From: Paraburkholderia sp. BL10I2N1
GTDB taxonomy: Bacteria > Pseudomonadota > Gammaproteobacteria > Burkholderiales > Burkholderiaceae
DNA: 64,000 nt
Assembly: GCF_004361815.1 (NCBI RefSeq)
Contig: NZ_SNWA01000001.1
Span: 3,968,001-4,032,000, forward strand
Direction: 5' to 3'
Part shown: positions 19,656 to 27,416 of the stretch, one piece after another
How the letters are laid out: the number at the start of each line of letters is the position of its first letter
Position numbering within the stretch: the stretch's first letter is position 1
Notes under the pieces: model-generated
Told to the model about the DNA's origin: nothing
What the model saw: only the letters and a program-made list of their open reading frames with translations
The model's database searches: none
Made by a program: the position numbers and the translations under genes

Positions 19656-20552
19656 TTGCCTCGTATCGTCCTGAAGATCGACGTCGACACGCTTCGCGGC
19701 ACGCGTGAAGGCGTGCCGAATCTCGCGCGTATCTTCGACCGCTTCAAGGCGCGCGCCACCTTCCTCTTCAGCCTCGGGCCCGACCACACTGGCTGGGCGA
19801 TGCGCCGCGTGCTGCGACCGGGTTTTCTGAAGAAGGTGTCGCGCACATCGGTGGTCGAGCACTACGGCGTGAAGCAACTGATGTACGGCGTGCTGTTGCC
19901 CGGTCCGGATATCGGTGTGCGCGCAGCGTCGGAGATGCGTGCGATCCACGAAGCCGGCTTCGAATGCGGCATTCATACGTGGGATCACGTGTACTGGCAG
20001 GACAACGTGCGTTCGCGTCCGCCCGAATGGACCGCCGCCGAGATGAAGAAGAGCTATACCCGGTTCATCGACATCTTCGGCTCGCCGCCTGTTACGCACG
20101 GTGCAGCGGGCTGGCAGATGAACGGCGCCGCGTTCGAGCAGATCGACGCGTGGGGCATGCACTACGCGTCCGACGGCCGTGGCCATACGCCGTATTTTCC
20201 AGTGGTCAACGGACGAACGCTGTCGCACGTCCAGATGCCCACCACGCTGCCAACGCTCGATGAAGTGCTGGGCGTCGATGGCGTGGATATCGATAACGTT
20301 GCCGCGTGGTACCTGAAGCGCACGCAGAGCAATCCGCACGATCAGGTCTTCACGCTGCACGCCGAACTCGAAGGACAGAAACTCGCGCCGGTGTTTGAGC
20401 AGCTCCTCGACGGCTGGCGCGCGCAAGGTCATACGTTTGCGACCATGGGCGATTATCACGCCGCGCTGGACCGAAGCACGCTGCCATCGTACCCTGTTAC
20501 ATGGGGTGAAATTCCCGGACGCTCCGGCGAACTGATCGTCCAGCCCGACTGA
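19656..20552 (+). CDS. arnD: Undecaprenyl-phosphate-L-Ara4FN deformylase ArnD
   Basis: 298 aa polysaccharide deacetylase (NodB-fold) enzyme. It removes the formyl group from Und-P-L-Ara4FN before flipping. The TTG at 19656 gives the family start PRIVLKIDVDTLRGTREGVP; no ATG or GTG occurs near it in frame. Catalytic features: KIDVDT (metal-binding Asp) and GIHTWDHVYWQD (metal-binding His pair). It starts 10 bases after the decarboxylase and is the last gene of the arnBCAAD unit. Confidence 0.93.
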   Translation: MPRIVLKIDVDTLRGTREGVPNLARIFDRFKARATFLFSLGPDHTGWAMRRVLRPGFLKKVSRTSVVEHYGVKQLMYGVLLPGPDIGVRAASEMRAIHEAGFECGIHTWDHVYWQDNVRSRPPEWTAAEMKKSYTRFIDIFGSPPVTHGAAGWQMNGAAFEQIDAWGMHYASDGRGHTPYFPVVNGRTLSHVQMPTTLPTLDEVLGVDGVDIDNVAAWYLKRTQSNPHDQVFTLHAELEGQKLAPVFEQLLDGWRAQGHTFATMGDYHAALDRSTLPSYPVTWGEIPGRSGELIVQPD

Positions 20553-20708
20553 TCGGCGCCGCGCCAAACCGGACCTTGCGGACCTCACCGGATCTTGTGC
20601 GCTGTCACGAAGTTTCACGCGTACCGGACTACTCCCCGCACCTCGATGCTCAAGGCTGACGGAGCCGCCCCAGCCGCTTCGTCATGCCGATAACAACCGG
20701 AGAACCTC

Positions 20709-21170
20709 GTGCCCATCGCAGTCGACCAACCCGTCCCCGACTTTACCGCTGCCGCAACCGGCGGCGAGTTCACGCTGTCCAGTCTTCGGGGCAAGAAGGC
20801 GGTGCTCTATTTCTATCCGAAGGACAACACCCCGGGCTGCACGACCGAAGGTCTGCAGTTCCGAGATCTTTACCCGAAGTTCAGGAGGGCCGGCGCGGAA
20901 GTCGTCGGCGTGTCGCGCGATAGCGTACGTTCGCATGACAACTTCAAGGCAAAGCTCGAACTACCCTTTCCGCTTGTGTCCGATCCGGACGAAACGCTGT
21001 GCACGCTCTTCGGCGTCATGAAACTGAAGAAAATGTATGGCAAAGAGGTACGTGGAATCGAGCGTTCCACCTTCCTCATCGACGGCGATGGCGTGTTGCG
21101 CCAGGAATGGCGCGGCGTCAAGGTACCGGGACATGTCGACGAGATTCTGGAGGCTGTACAAGCGCTTTGA
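20709..21170 (+). CDS. bcp: Thioredoxin-dependent peroxiredoxin, BCP/PrxQ type
   Basis: 153 aa thiol peroxidase that reduces H2O2 and organic peroxides. The peroxidatic cysteine lies in YFYPKDNTPGCTTEGLQF. No cysteine follows at the +5 position (CTTEGLQ), so the resolving thiol, if any, is elsewhere; one further Cys is in DETLCTLFG. The C-terminal pattern RSTFLIDGDGVLRQEWRGVKVPGHVDEIL is typical of BCP. The start is a GTG eight bases after an ACCGGAGAACC site. It is transcribed alone, 156 bases after arnD. Confidence 0.9.
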   Translation: MPIAVDQPVPDFTAAATGGEFTLSSLRGKKAVLYFYPKDNTPGCTTEGLQFRDLYPKFRRAGAEVVGVSRDSVRSHDNFKAKLELPFPLVSDPDETLCTLFGVMKLKKMYGKEVRGIERSTFLIDGDGVLRQEWRGVKVPGHVDEILEAVQAL

Positions 21171-21285
21171 GGCGCGTTATATTGGTCCGCAATGAGTGCC
21201 CCATCACCCCATTCTTTCCGCTGCTGCGCTGGCTTTCACGCTGCTGTTGTTGAAGTCGTGAGGCGCAACGCGATGACCGAAGTCG

Positions 21286-21323
21286 AGCCGCTTGCCCCGG
21301 TTGCCGGGGAGGCGGCTTTTTTG
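21286..21323 (+). terminator. Strong Rho-independent terminator after bcp
   Basis: GCCGC/GCGGC outer pairing and CCCCGG/CCGGGG inner pairing close a TTG loop. TTTTTTG follows directly. It lies 116 bases after the bcp stop, leaving room for a long 3' UTR or a small RNA. Confidence 0.85.
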
Positions 21324-21412
21324 TTTGCGCGAAGCCGTTCGTCCGTTCAGCAACGCGTTTTTGTCAAGGAGCGCATCGAAACTCAGGCGAACCGGCATTT
21401 TTAGACCAAAGC

Positions 21413-21472
21413 GCGTCGCCTGTCGCATCCTGCGTGCTCTGTTCCGGCACGGCAGGATGCGACAGGCGACGC
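21413..21472. repeat. Perfect 21-bp inverted repeat upstream of phoH
   Basis: The arms 21413-21433 (begins GCGTCGCCTG, ends CATCCTGC) and 21452-21472 are exact reverse complements over 21 bases. The 18-base spacer itself contains GTGC/GCAC, so the hairpin can extend by 4 bp past a single bulged G, leaving a 9-base loop. The right arm ends 33 bases before the phoH start. No T-run follows on either strand, so it is not a standard terminator. Confidence 0.9.
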
Positions 21473-21505
21473 ACGATATGTGACCCGCTTTTTCCGAGGG
21501 AAACC

Positions 21506-23338
21506 ATGCCTTTGCCTACCCCACCCAGCAAGCTCGGCAATCTCTTGCCGCCTGATGAGTACAAGGCGAAAGCCCAGCCAGCGGCGAAATCCGCCCGCAA
21601 ACAGGCCCACGAAGGGGAGCAGCTGGAAACGGCTGATTATGGCCGTACCAGCGTCGCCACACCGATGACGCACGCCGCCAACACCGCGACTACGCTGCGC
21701 CCCGTTCCGGCTTCGCCTGCCCCGGCCGCGGCGCCGGCGCCCGCCCGTGGCCGCCGCTCGAAACAGACCGCCGCGCTCCTTCAGACTGTGCCCGCTGCAC
21801 GCCCCGAGCCGAGCCAACCTGCCGAGCCCGCTCACCCCGTGGTAGCACGCGCCGGCAAGGAAGCCGAAGCCGCCGTTCCCGCCGCGACCACGCCCACGAC
21901 ACGCGGCACGACAAAGAGCCGTGGCCGCAAAACCGGCGAAATCGAAATCCGCAAGCTGTTCGTGCTCGACACCAACGTCTTGATGCACGATCCGACCTGC
22001 CTGTTCCGCTTCGAGGAACACGACGTCTATCTGCCGATGATGACGTTGGAAGAACTCGACAACCACAAGAAGGGGATGTCGGAAGTCGCGCGCAACGCGC
22101 GCCAGGTCAGCCGTACGCTCGACGCGCTCGTCGCGAACGCGGGCGAGATGTCGGAAGGCATCTCTCTGGCCCGCCTCGGTAGCCGCGAAGCGTCGGGGCG
22201 TCTCTATTTTCAGACCAGGCTGACCCACATCGAGCCGGTCGAAGGTCTGCCGCAAGGCAAGGCTGACAACCAGATTCTCGGTGTAGTGCGTGCGTTGCAG
22301 CGTGACCGGGCGGACCACCAGGTCGTGCTGGTGTCGAAAGACATCAACATGCGCATCAAGGCGCACGCGCTCGGCCTGCCCGCCGAGGACTACTTCAACG
22401 ATCAGGTTCTCGAAGACAAGGATCTGCTCTTTTCCGGCATCCGCGCGCTGCCCCAGGATTTCTGGACGAAGCACGCGAAGGGCATGGAAAGCTGGCAGGA
22501 CACGAAAACCGGCACCACGTATTACCGCGTAACCGGTCCGCTGTGCGCGTCGATGCTCGTCAACGAATTCGTTTATCTCGAACCTCAGAACGGCGAACCG
22601 GCGTTCCATGCGCTCGTGCGTGAACTGAACGGCAAGACCGCATTGCTGCAGACGTTGCGTGACTACGGCCACCACAAGAACAACGTGTGGGGCATCACGG
22701 CGCGCAACCGCGAGCAGAATTTCGCGCTCAATCTGCTGATGAATCCGGAGATCGATTTCGTCACGCTGCTGGGCCAGGCCGGGACCGGCAAGACGCTGGT
22801 CGCGCTGGCGGCCGGCCTCGCACAGGTGCTCGACGACAAGCGCTACAACGAAATCATCGTGACGCGTGCGACGGTGCCGGTGGGCGAAGACATCGGCTTC
22901 CTGCCGGGTACGGAAGAAGAAAAGATGCAGCCGTGGATGGGCGCCTTCGACGACAATCTCGAGGTCCTCCAGAAAACCGACGATGCCGCCGGCGAATGGG
23001 GACGCGCCGCGACCCAGGAACTGATCCGCTCGCGCCTGAAGATCAAGAGCATGAACTTCATGCGTGGCCGCACGTTCGTGGACAAGTACCTGATCATCGA
23101 CGAGGCGCAGAACCTGACGCCGAAACAGATGAAAACGCTTGTCACGCGGGCAGGCCCGGGCACCAAGATCATCTGCCTCGGTAACATCGCGCAGATCGAC
23201 ACTCCCTACCTGACGGAAGGCAGTTCGGGGCTGACGTATGTGGTCGACCGCTTCAAAGGTTGGGCGCATAGCGGCCACGTGACTCTCGCCCGCGGCGAAC
23301 GCTCGCGGCTGGCGGACTACGCGTCCGAGATTCTTTAA
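21506..23338 (+). CDS. PhoH family ATPase with N-terminal PIN domain
   Basis: 610 aa. The ATG at 21506 follows GAGGG. The first ~130 residues are low-complexity Pro/Ala/Arg. A PIN ribonuclease-like domain follows (FVLDTNVLMHDPTCLFRF; LPMMTLEELDNHKKG; VSKDINMRIKAHALG). The C-terminal half is a PhoH P-loop domain with Walker A GQAGTGKTLVALAAGL and Walker B YLIIDEAQNLTPKQM, ending with the PhoH signature GSSGLTYVVDRFKGW. PIN-PhoH proteins have been reported as RNA-unwinding and RNA-cleaving enzymes in other bacteria. The gene is monocistronic, with a terminator 24 bases later and a striking inverted repeat in front. Confidence 0.9.
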   Translation: MPLPTPPSKLGNLLPPDEYKAKAQPAAKSARKQAHEGEQLETADYGRTSVATPMTHAANTATTLRPVPASPAPAAAPAPARGRRSKQTAALLQTVPAARPEPSQPAEPAHPVVARAGKEAEAAVPAATTPTTRGTTKSRGRKTGEIEIRKLFVLDTNVLMHDPTCLFRFEEHDVYLPMMTLEELDNHKKGMSEVARNARQVSRTLDALVANAGEMSEGISLARLGSREASGRLYFQTRLTHIEPVEGLPQGKADNQILGVVRALQRDRADHQVVLVSKDINMRIKAHALGLPAEDYFNDQVLEDKDLLFSGIRALPQDFWTKHAKGMESWQDTKTGTTYYRVTGPLCASMLVNEFVYLEPQNGEPAFHALVRELNGKTALLQTLRDYGHHKNNVWGITARNREQNFALNLLMNPEIDFVTLLGQAGTGKTLVALAAGLAQVLDDKRYNEIIVTRATVPVGEDIGFLPGTEEEKMQPWMGAFDDNLEVLQKTDDAAGEWGRAATQELIRSRLKIKSMNFMRGRTFVDKYLIIDEAQNLTPKQMKTLVTRAGPGTKIICLGNIAQIDTPYLTEGSSGLTYVVDRFKGWAHSGHVTLARGERSRLADYASEIL

Positions 23339-23361
23339 GCTTCGCGCCTGCTTTGTCTGGA

Positions 23362-23395
23362 AGCCGCGCCGGGTATTGCCCGGCGCGGCTCTTTT
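23362..23395 (+). terminator. Rho-independent terminator of phoH
   Basis: A 12-bp GC-rich stem (AGCCGCGCCGGG with CCCGGCGCGGCT) and a short TATTG loop are followed by CTTTTC. It is placed 24 bases after the stop codon. Confidence 0.85.
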
Positions 23396-23561
23396 CATGG
23401 TGGACCCAACGCAAATGCTGCCATCGCGCCGTTCCAGCAAAGCAACACTTAGCGCGCATACTTCAAGTAAATTGTCAGCAATTCTTGCCTGAGGCCTGTC
23501 GCGCGGGCTACTATCGCCACATCTTCGCTTTAAGCGGACGTTTACGCTCGTCTGTGTGTCC

Positions 23562-24728
23562 ATGCGCCGACTCTGGTTCCCGCTGCTGATCGCGCTTCTG
23601 CTCGCTGCATGCTCCGGCGCGCCGCAGAAGGTCTCGCGCGGGCCGGCCACCGAGAGCGAAGACGCCTATCGCACCACCCCATCCGGCTTCCCGAACTTCG
23701 TCGACCACAGCGTCGGTCGTGAGGAAATCTCGATCCAGGCCATGAGCCTCGTTGGTGTACCGTACCGATGGGGCGGCAATACGCCGGACAGCGGCTTCGA
23801 CTGCAGCGGGCTCGTGCGTTATGTAGTAGCGCGGGCGGCCTCGGTGAGTCTGCCTCGTACAACAGCGGACATAAGCGGGCGCGGCGAATCGATCGAACCC
23901 GACGAGATCGCCACCGGGGACCTGATTTTCTTCAATACAACGGGTCGGCCACATTCGCATGTCGGCATTTACGTCGGCAAGCTGCGCTTTGTAAACGCGC
24001 CATCGACTGGCGGTACCGTCAGGCTCGACTACTTGACGAATCCCTACTGGGCGAAGCGGTTTGACGGCATCCGGCGAGTCGCACCGCCCGCCCGCAACCC
24101 TGCTCCGTTCGACACGCCAACGTGGCAGGCGTCGAATGAGCCGGATAAAGCCCCTTCGATGACGCAACCGCCTGTTAGCCAGGCTGCGTCCGGAGCTGCG
24201 CCGACCGTGACGACTTCGTCGCCACTTTCAGCGCGTGTATCGGCTGCTTCGTTCCAGACACCGTCCGCCACCGGCTCGACCTCGACAGCCATTTCCGTCA
24301 CGGCCCAACCCGCTGCTGCGTCCAGCGACCCGTTTGAACCTCCCCCGCCGGGCTTGAGCGCGGCGCAGATGCAGGCTCGTGCCGCCGGGGCCATCGCATC
24401 TTCCGTTGTCCCGGCGCCCCGTGCGCAAGAAGGTTCGGGCACCCTCGCGTCCACGCAGGCAAGCACGCCAGCACCCGTCCGGGTCGCGCCCGAAGCCTCC
24501 GCGGAACACGCTGCGGCCAATGCGCCGGACGCCATCGACGCCGCCGCCGACGCCTTCGAGCCCCCGCCGCCCGCGGCAGTCGCCGTGCGTCAGGCACAGC
24601 AGGCGCAGCAATCCGGCGCGGCCGGTGAAGTGCAGGTCATGCGCGCCTCCACGACTTCCCGCCCCGCCCCCGCTGCGACCCACACCAACGACGATCCTAT
24701 CGCCCGCTTCGCCAACGGCAGTTTCTGA
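23562..24728 (+). CDS. NlpC/P60 family cell-wall hydrolase lipoprotein
   Basis: 388 aa. The ATG at 23562 (two codons after a GTG) starts a lipoprotein signal peptide ending in the lipobox LLAAC, Cys17. The NlpC/P60 domain spans ~55-172: catalytic Cys81 in GFDCSGLVRYV and His133 in HSHVGIYVG. The third catalytic position, usually His in Spr-like enzymes (FVHA), is Asn145 here (FVNAPSTGG). Such enzymes cut peptide stems of murein. From ~175 to the end the protein is a 210-residue Pro/Ala/Ser/Thr-rich tail with repeated FEPPPP motifs, probably a flexible spacer across the periplasm. It is not in an obvious operon. Confidence 0.85.
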   Translation: MRRLWFPLLIALLLAACSGAPQKVSRGPATESEDAYRTTPSGFPNFVDHSVGREEISIQAMSLVGVPYRWGGNTPDSGFDCSGLVRYVVARAASVSLPRTTADISGRGESIEPDEIATGDLIFFNTTGRPHSHVGIYVGKLRFVNAPSTGGTVRLDYLTNPYWAKRFDGIRRVAPPARNPAPFDTPTWQASNEPDKAPSMTQPPVSQAASGAAPTVTTSSPLSARVSAASFQTPSATGSTSTAISVTAQPAAASSDPFEPPPPGLSAAQMQARAAGAIASSVVPAPRAQEGSGTLASTQASTPAPVRVAPEASAEHAAANAPDAIDAAADAFEPPPPAAVAVRQAQQAQQSGAAGEVQVMRASTTSRPAPAATHTNDDPIARFANGSF

Positions 24729-24826
24729 CTTTCAGATCGCACAGTCCATAGACCGTTCGGCCAATTCCCCGGAGACCCGGGCCTCTGCTATCGTTGCCCA
24801 TATTCTCCGACCGCAGGGTGGCAACC

Positions 24827-25633
24827 ATGGATCTCGGGCTCAAAGACAAGGTGGTACTGATTACCGGCGGCAGCAAGGGTATCGGGCTGGCCTGCGCCCG
24901 GGCGTTCGCCACTGAAGGCGCGAGAGTTGCGATCGTGTCGCGCGATCCCGCCAATCTGGCCCGCGCCCGCGAACAGTTGACGAATGAAGGTCTGCACGTG
25001 CATTTAACCCGCGCTGACCTGCACGAACCGCATAGCGCCGCCGACGTGGTCGAGGAAGTCAGCGAGGCTGTAGGCCCGATCGAGATCCTGATCAACAGCG
25101 CGGGCGCGGCGAAGCGCTACGACCCCGAAACGCTCGACGCTGCTGCGTTCAAGGCGACGATGGAAGCCAAATACTTTCCGTACATCTACCCGCAGCAGGA
25201 AGTATTGCGGCGTATGGTAGAGCGCGTAAAAGCGCGCGGCACGGCTGAACCCGGCGCCATCGTCAACGTCATCGGGATGGGCGGCAAGATCGCGAGCGAT
25301 ATCCACATCGCTGGGGGCGCCGCGAATGCCGCGCTGATGCTGGCGACAGTCGGGCTCGCGCATTACTACGGGCGCTACGGAATCCGGATCAACGCGATCA
25401 ATCCAGGGGCAACGTTCACGCAAAGAGTGGAAGAGGCGCTGAAACTGGAAGCCGACCAGCAAGGCATCGGCACAGATGAAGCACTCGCGCGCGGTCAGGC
25501 CAAGGTGCCGCTCGGGCGATATGCGAAACCGGAAGAAATTGCGGACGTCGCCCTGTTTCTGGCTAGCCGCCGCGCGAGTTATGTCACGGGGGCGATTGTT
25601 CCGATGGACGGAGGTAGCGCGCCGCTGATCTGA
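24827..25633 (+). CDS. SDR family oxidoreductase with altered active site
   Basis: 268 aa. Classical SDR fold: dinucleotide motif VVLITGGSKGIGLACARAF, ILINSAGAAKRYD, then AIVNVIGMGGKIASDIHIAGGAANAALML, IRINAINPGATFTQRVEEAL and the closing YVTGAIVPMDGGSAPLI. The catalytic Tyr-x-x-x-Lys is not visible: where YSASKAA is expected the sequence reads GGAANAALML. The usual Ser is also displaced by Gly. It may bind NAD(P) but use different chemistry, or act as a binding protein. The substrate is unknown. The ATG at 24827 is preferred to an in-frame start at 24794. Confidence 0.75.
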   Translation: MDLGLKDKVVLITGGSKGIGLACARAFATEGARVAIVSRDPANLARAREQLTNEGLHVHLTRADLHEPHSAADVVEEVSEAVGPIEILINSAGAAKRYDPETLDAAAFKATMEAKYFPYIYPQQEVLRRMVERVKARGTAEPGAIVNVIGMGGKIASDIHIAGGAANAALMLATVGLAHYYGRYGIRINAINPGATFTQRVEEALKLEADQQGIGTDEALARGQAKVPLGRYAKPEEIADVALFLASRRASYVTGAIVPMDGGSAPLI

Positions 25634-25660
25634 TGCGGCGCGCCAGCCATCCGGCATGCT

Positions 25661-26671
25661 TTACATCAGACGATGGGCGAGCCACCAGCTGGCCGCAGCG
25701 AGCACCGCCGAAGCAGGAATGGTGAGTATCCATGCCCACACGATGTTACCTGCTACGCCCCAGCGCACCGCGCTCAGCTTCTGCGTGGCGCCAACGCCGA
25801 CAATCGCGCCGGTAATCGTATGAGTGGTGGACACCGGAATACCCAGCCAGGAGGCGGTGAACAGCGTAATCGCACCGCCCGTTTCCGCACAGAACCCACC
25901 AACCGGCTTGAGCTTTGTGATCTTCTGCCCCATCGTGCGGACGATGCGCCAGCCGCCGAACAGCGTACCGAGCCCCATCGACAGATAGCAGCCGCCGATC
26001 ACCCAGATCGGCGGTGCTGCGGCGGTGGCCGATGCATAGCCGGTCGCGATCAGCAGCATCCAGATGATGCCGATGGTCTTCTGCGCATCGTTGCCACCGT
26101 GTCCAAGGCTATACAGCCCGGCCGAAACCAGCTGCATACGGCGGAACCGCCGGTCGACCTTGCTTGGCGGTGTCCGGAAGTAAAGCCACGACACCGCCAG
26201 CATGAAAAATGACCCGAGCACGAAGCCGAGAAGCGGCGAAACGAAGATGAACGCGATCGTCTTCAGCAGACCGTCGAAGTTGAGCGCACCCCACCCCGAC
26301 TTGGCAAGCGCCGATCCCACCAGACCGCCAATCAGCGCATGCGATGAACTCGACGGAATGCCGTAGTGCCACGTCACGATATTCCAGCCAATCGCACCAA
26401 CGAGCGCGCCGAACACGACGTAGTGGTCAACGATGGCTGGATCGATCGTGCCGCGCCCGACCGTCTCCGCAACCTTCAAGTGGAAAATGAAGTACGCAAT
26501 AACGTTAAATGCTGCGGCAAACGCAACAGCCTGCTGGGGCTTGAGCACACCGGTCGAAACGACGGTCGCGATCGAGTTCGCGGCGTCGTGAAAACCGTTC
26601 ATGAAATCGAAGACCAGCGCGACGACGACGAGGGTGGCGACCACCCAGATGGCGAGTTGAATCGACTGCAT
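25661..26671 (-). CDS. pit: Low-affinity inorganic phosphate transporter, PiT family
   Basis: 336 aa inner-membrane phosphate:H+ symporter (PF01384-type). Both signature repeats are present: FDFMNGFHDAANSIATVVSTGVL near the N-terminus and YSLGHGGNDAQKTIGIIWM in the second half. About ten hydrophobic segments are visible. The start MQSIQLAIW is used; a start 45 bases upstream would overlap the preceding gene. It begins one base after the DUF47 stop, so the pair is one operon. Confidence 0.93.
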   Translation of the reverse strand: MQSIQLAIWVVATLVVVALVFDFMNGFHDAANSIATVVSTGVLKPQQAVAFAAAFNVIAYFIFHLKVAETVGRGTIDPAIVDHYVVFGALVGAIGWNIVTWHYGIPSSSSHALIGGLVGSALAKSGWGALNFDGLLKTIAFIFVSPLLGFVLGSFFMLAVSWLYFRTPPSKVDRRFRRMQLVSAGLYSLGHGGNDAQKTIGIIWMLLIATGYASATAAAPPIWVIGGCYLSMGLGTLFGGWRIVRTMGQKITKLKPVGGFCAETGGAITLFTASWLGIPVSTTHTITGAIVGVGATQKLSAVRWGVAGNIVWAWILTIPASAVLAAASWWLAHRLM

Positions 26672-26672
26672 C

Positions 26673-27299
26673 TCAGGCGTTTTCCAGCACGATGCCTTCG
26701 ATGATGTTCGCCACATCCTCGCACTTGTCGGTGATCGTCTCGAGCAATTCGTAGATTGCCTTGAGCTTGATCAGGGTCTTCACGTTGTCTTCCTCGCGGA
26801 AGAGCTTCGACATCGCGGAACGCAGCACGCGATCGGCTTCCGATTCCAGCCGATCGATTTCCTCGCACGCCTTCAGGATCTGTCTTGCCTGCTTCATGTC
26901 GGAGAGCATGCCGACGGCTTGCTGCACGCGCTCCGATGTCGCCGTGCAGATGTGCGCCAGTTGGCTCGCTTCGGACGTCACCGCCTGCACGTCATAGAGC
27001 GAAATAGCCGTCGCGACGTCCTCCATCAGGTCGAGGATGTCGTCCATCGTCGTGATCAGCTTGTGGATTTCGTCGCGATCAAGCGGCGTGATGAAGGTCT
27101 TGTGCAGCAGATCGATGGCTTCGTGCGTGAGTTTGTCAGCCGCTTTTTCGGCCTTCTGCACGTTCTGCTTGTGAATCTCGGCGTCCGACAGGTTATCGAT
27201 TAGCAGCTCGAGTTCGCGGCTCGCCGAGACAATGCAATTTGCGTGCGCATTGAAAATATCAAAGAACTTGCCCTCGGTGGGCATGAAACGACCGAACAT
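26673..27299 (-). CDS. DUF47 (PhoU-like) Pit accessory protein
   Basis: 208 aa all-helical PhoU-like protein: MFGRFMPTEGKFFDIFNAHANCIV, LTHEAIDLLHKTFITPLDRDEIHKLITTMDDILDLMEDVA, EIDRLESEADRVLRSAMSKLFRE. Members sit next to Pit transporters and are thought to modulate phosphate uptake. Here the stop is 1 base from the pit start, a strong context argument. Upstream of the start on the minus strand there is a possible -10 TACAAT (27348-27353) but no clear -35 or Pho box. Confidence 0.9.
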   Translation of the reverse strand: MFGRFMPTEGKFFDIFNAHANCIVSASRELELLIDNLSDAEIHKQNVQKAEKAADKLTHEAIDLLHKTFITPLDRDEIHKLITTMDDILDLMEDVATAISLYDVQAVTSEASQLAHICTATSERVQQAVGMLSDMKQARQILKACEEIDRLESEADRVLRSAMSKLFREEDNVKTLIKLKAIYELLETITDKCEDVANIIEGIVLENA

Positions 27300-27416
27300 T
27301 GGGATCCCGGAAATTGGTCACGGTTGTGGCTGACATAAAGCCGCAGCATTGTACCGTTCCGGAACCAGCGTCGCATTTTTGAAAGCATCGTTACAACAGC
27401 CCGCGCAGATATGGCT

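Larger units (their letters stand above)
21171..21505 (+). promoter_or_regulatory. Intergenic region between bcp and phoH
   Basis: 335 bases. In order: a TATATT hexamer near 21178-21183, about 100 bases without a gene, the bcp terminator, 90 unremarkable bases, the 60-base perfect hairpin (listed separately) and the phoH ribosome-binding site GAGGG at 21496-21500. I find no credible ORF; the small frames run through the terminator. Confidence 0.5.

Noticed and set aside
21401..23650. A 749-codon open frame on the minus strand opposite phoH
   Set aside because: It is the mirror of a high-GC gene: it covers the real phoH frame, has no ribosome-binding site or domain and runs through both the 21-bp inverted repeat and the phoH terminator.
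27300..27416. Pho box upstream of the DUF47-pit operon
   Set aside because: Only a partial half-site-like stretch is present, in the wrong orientation, so phosphate control was not claimed.
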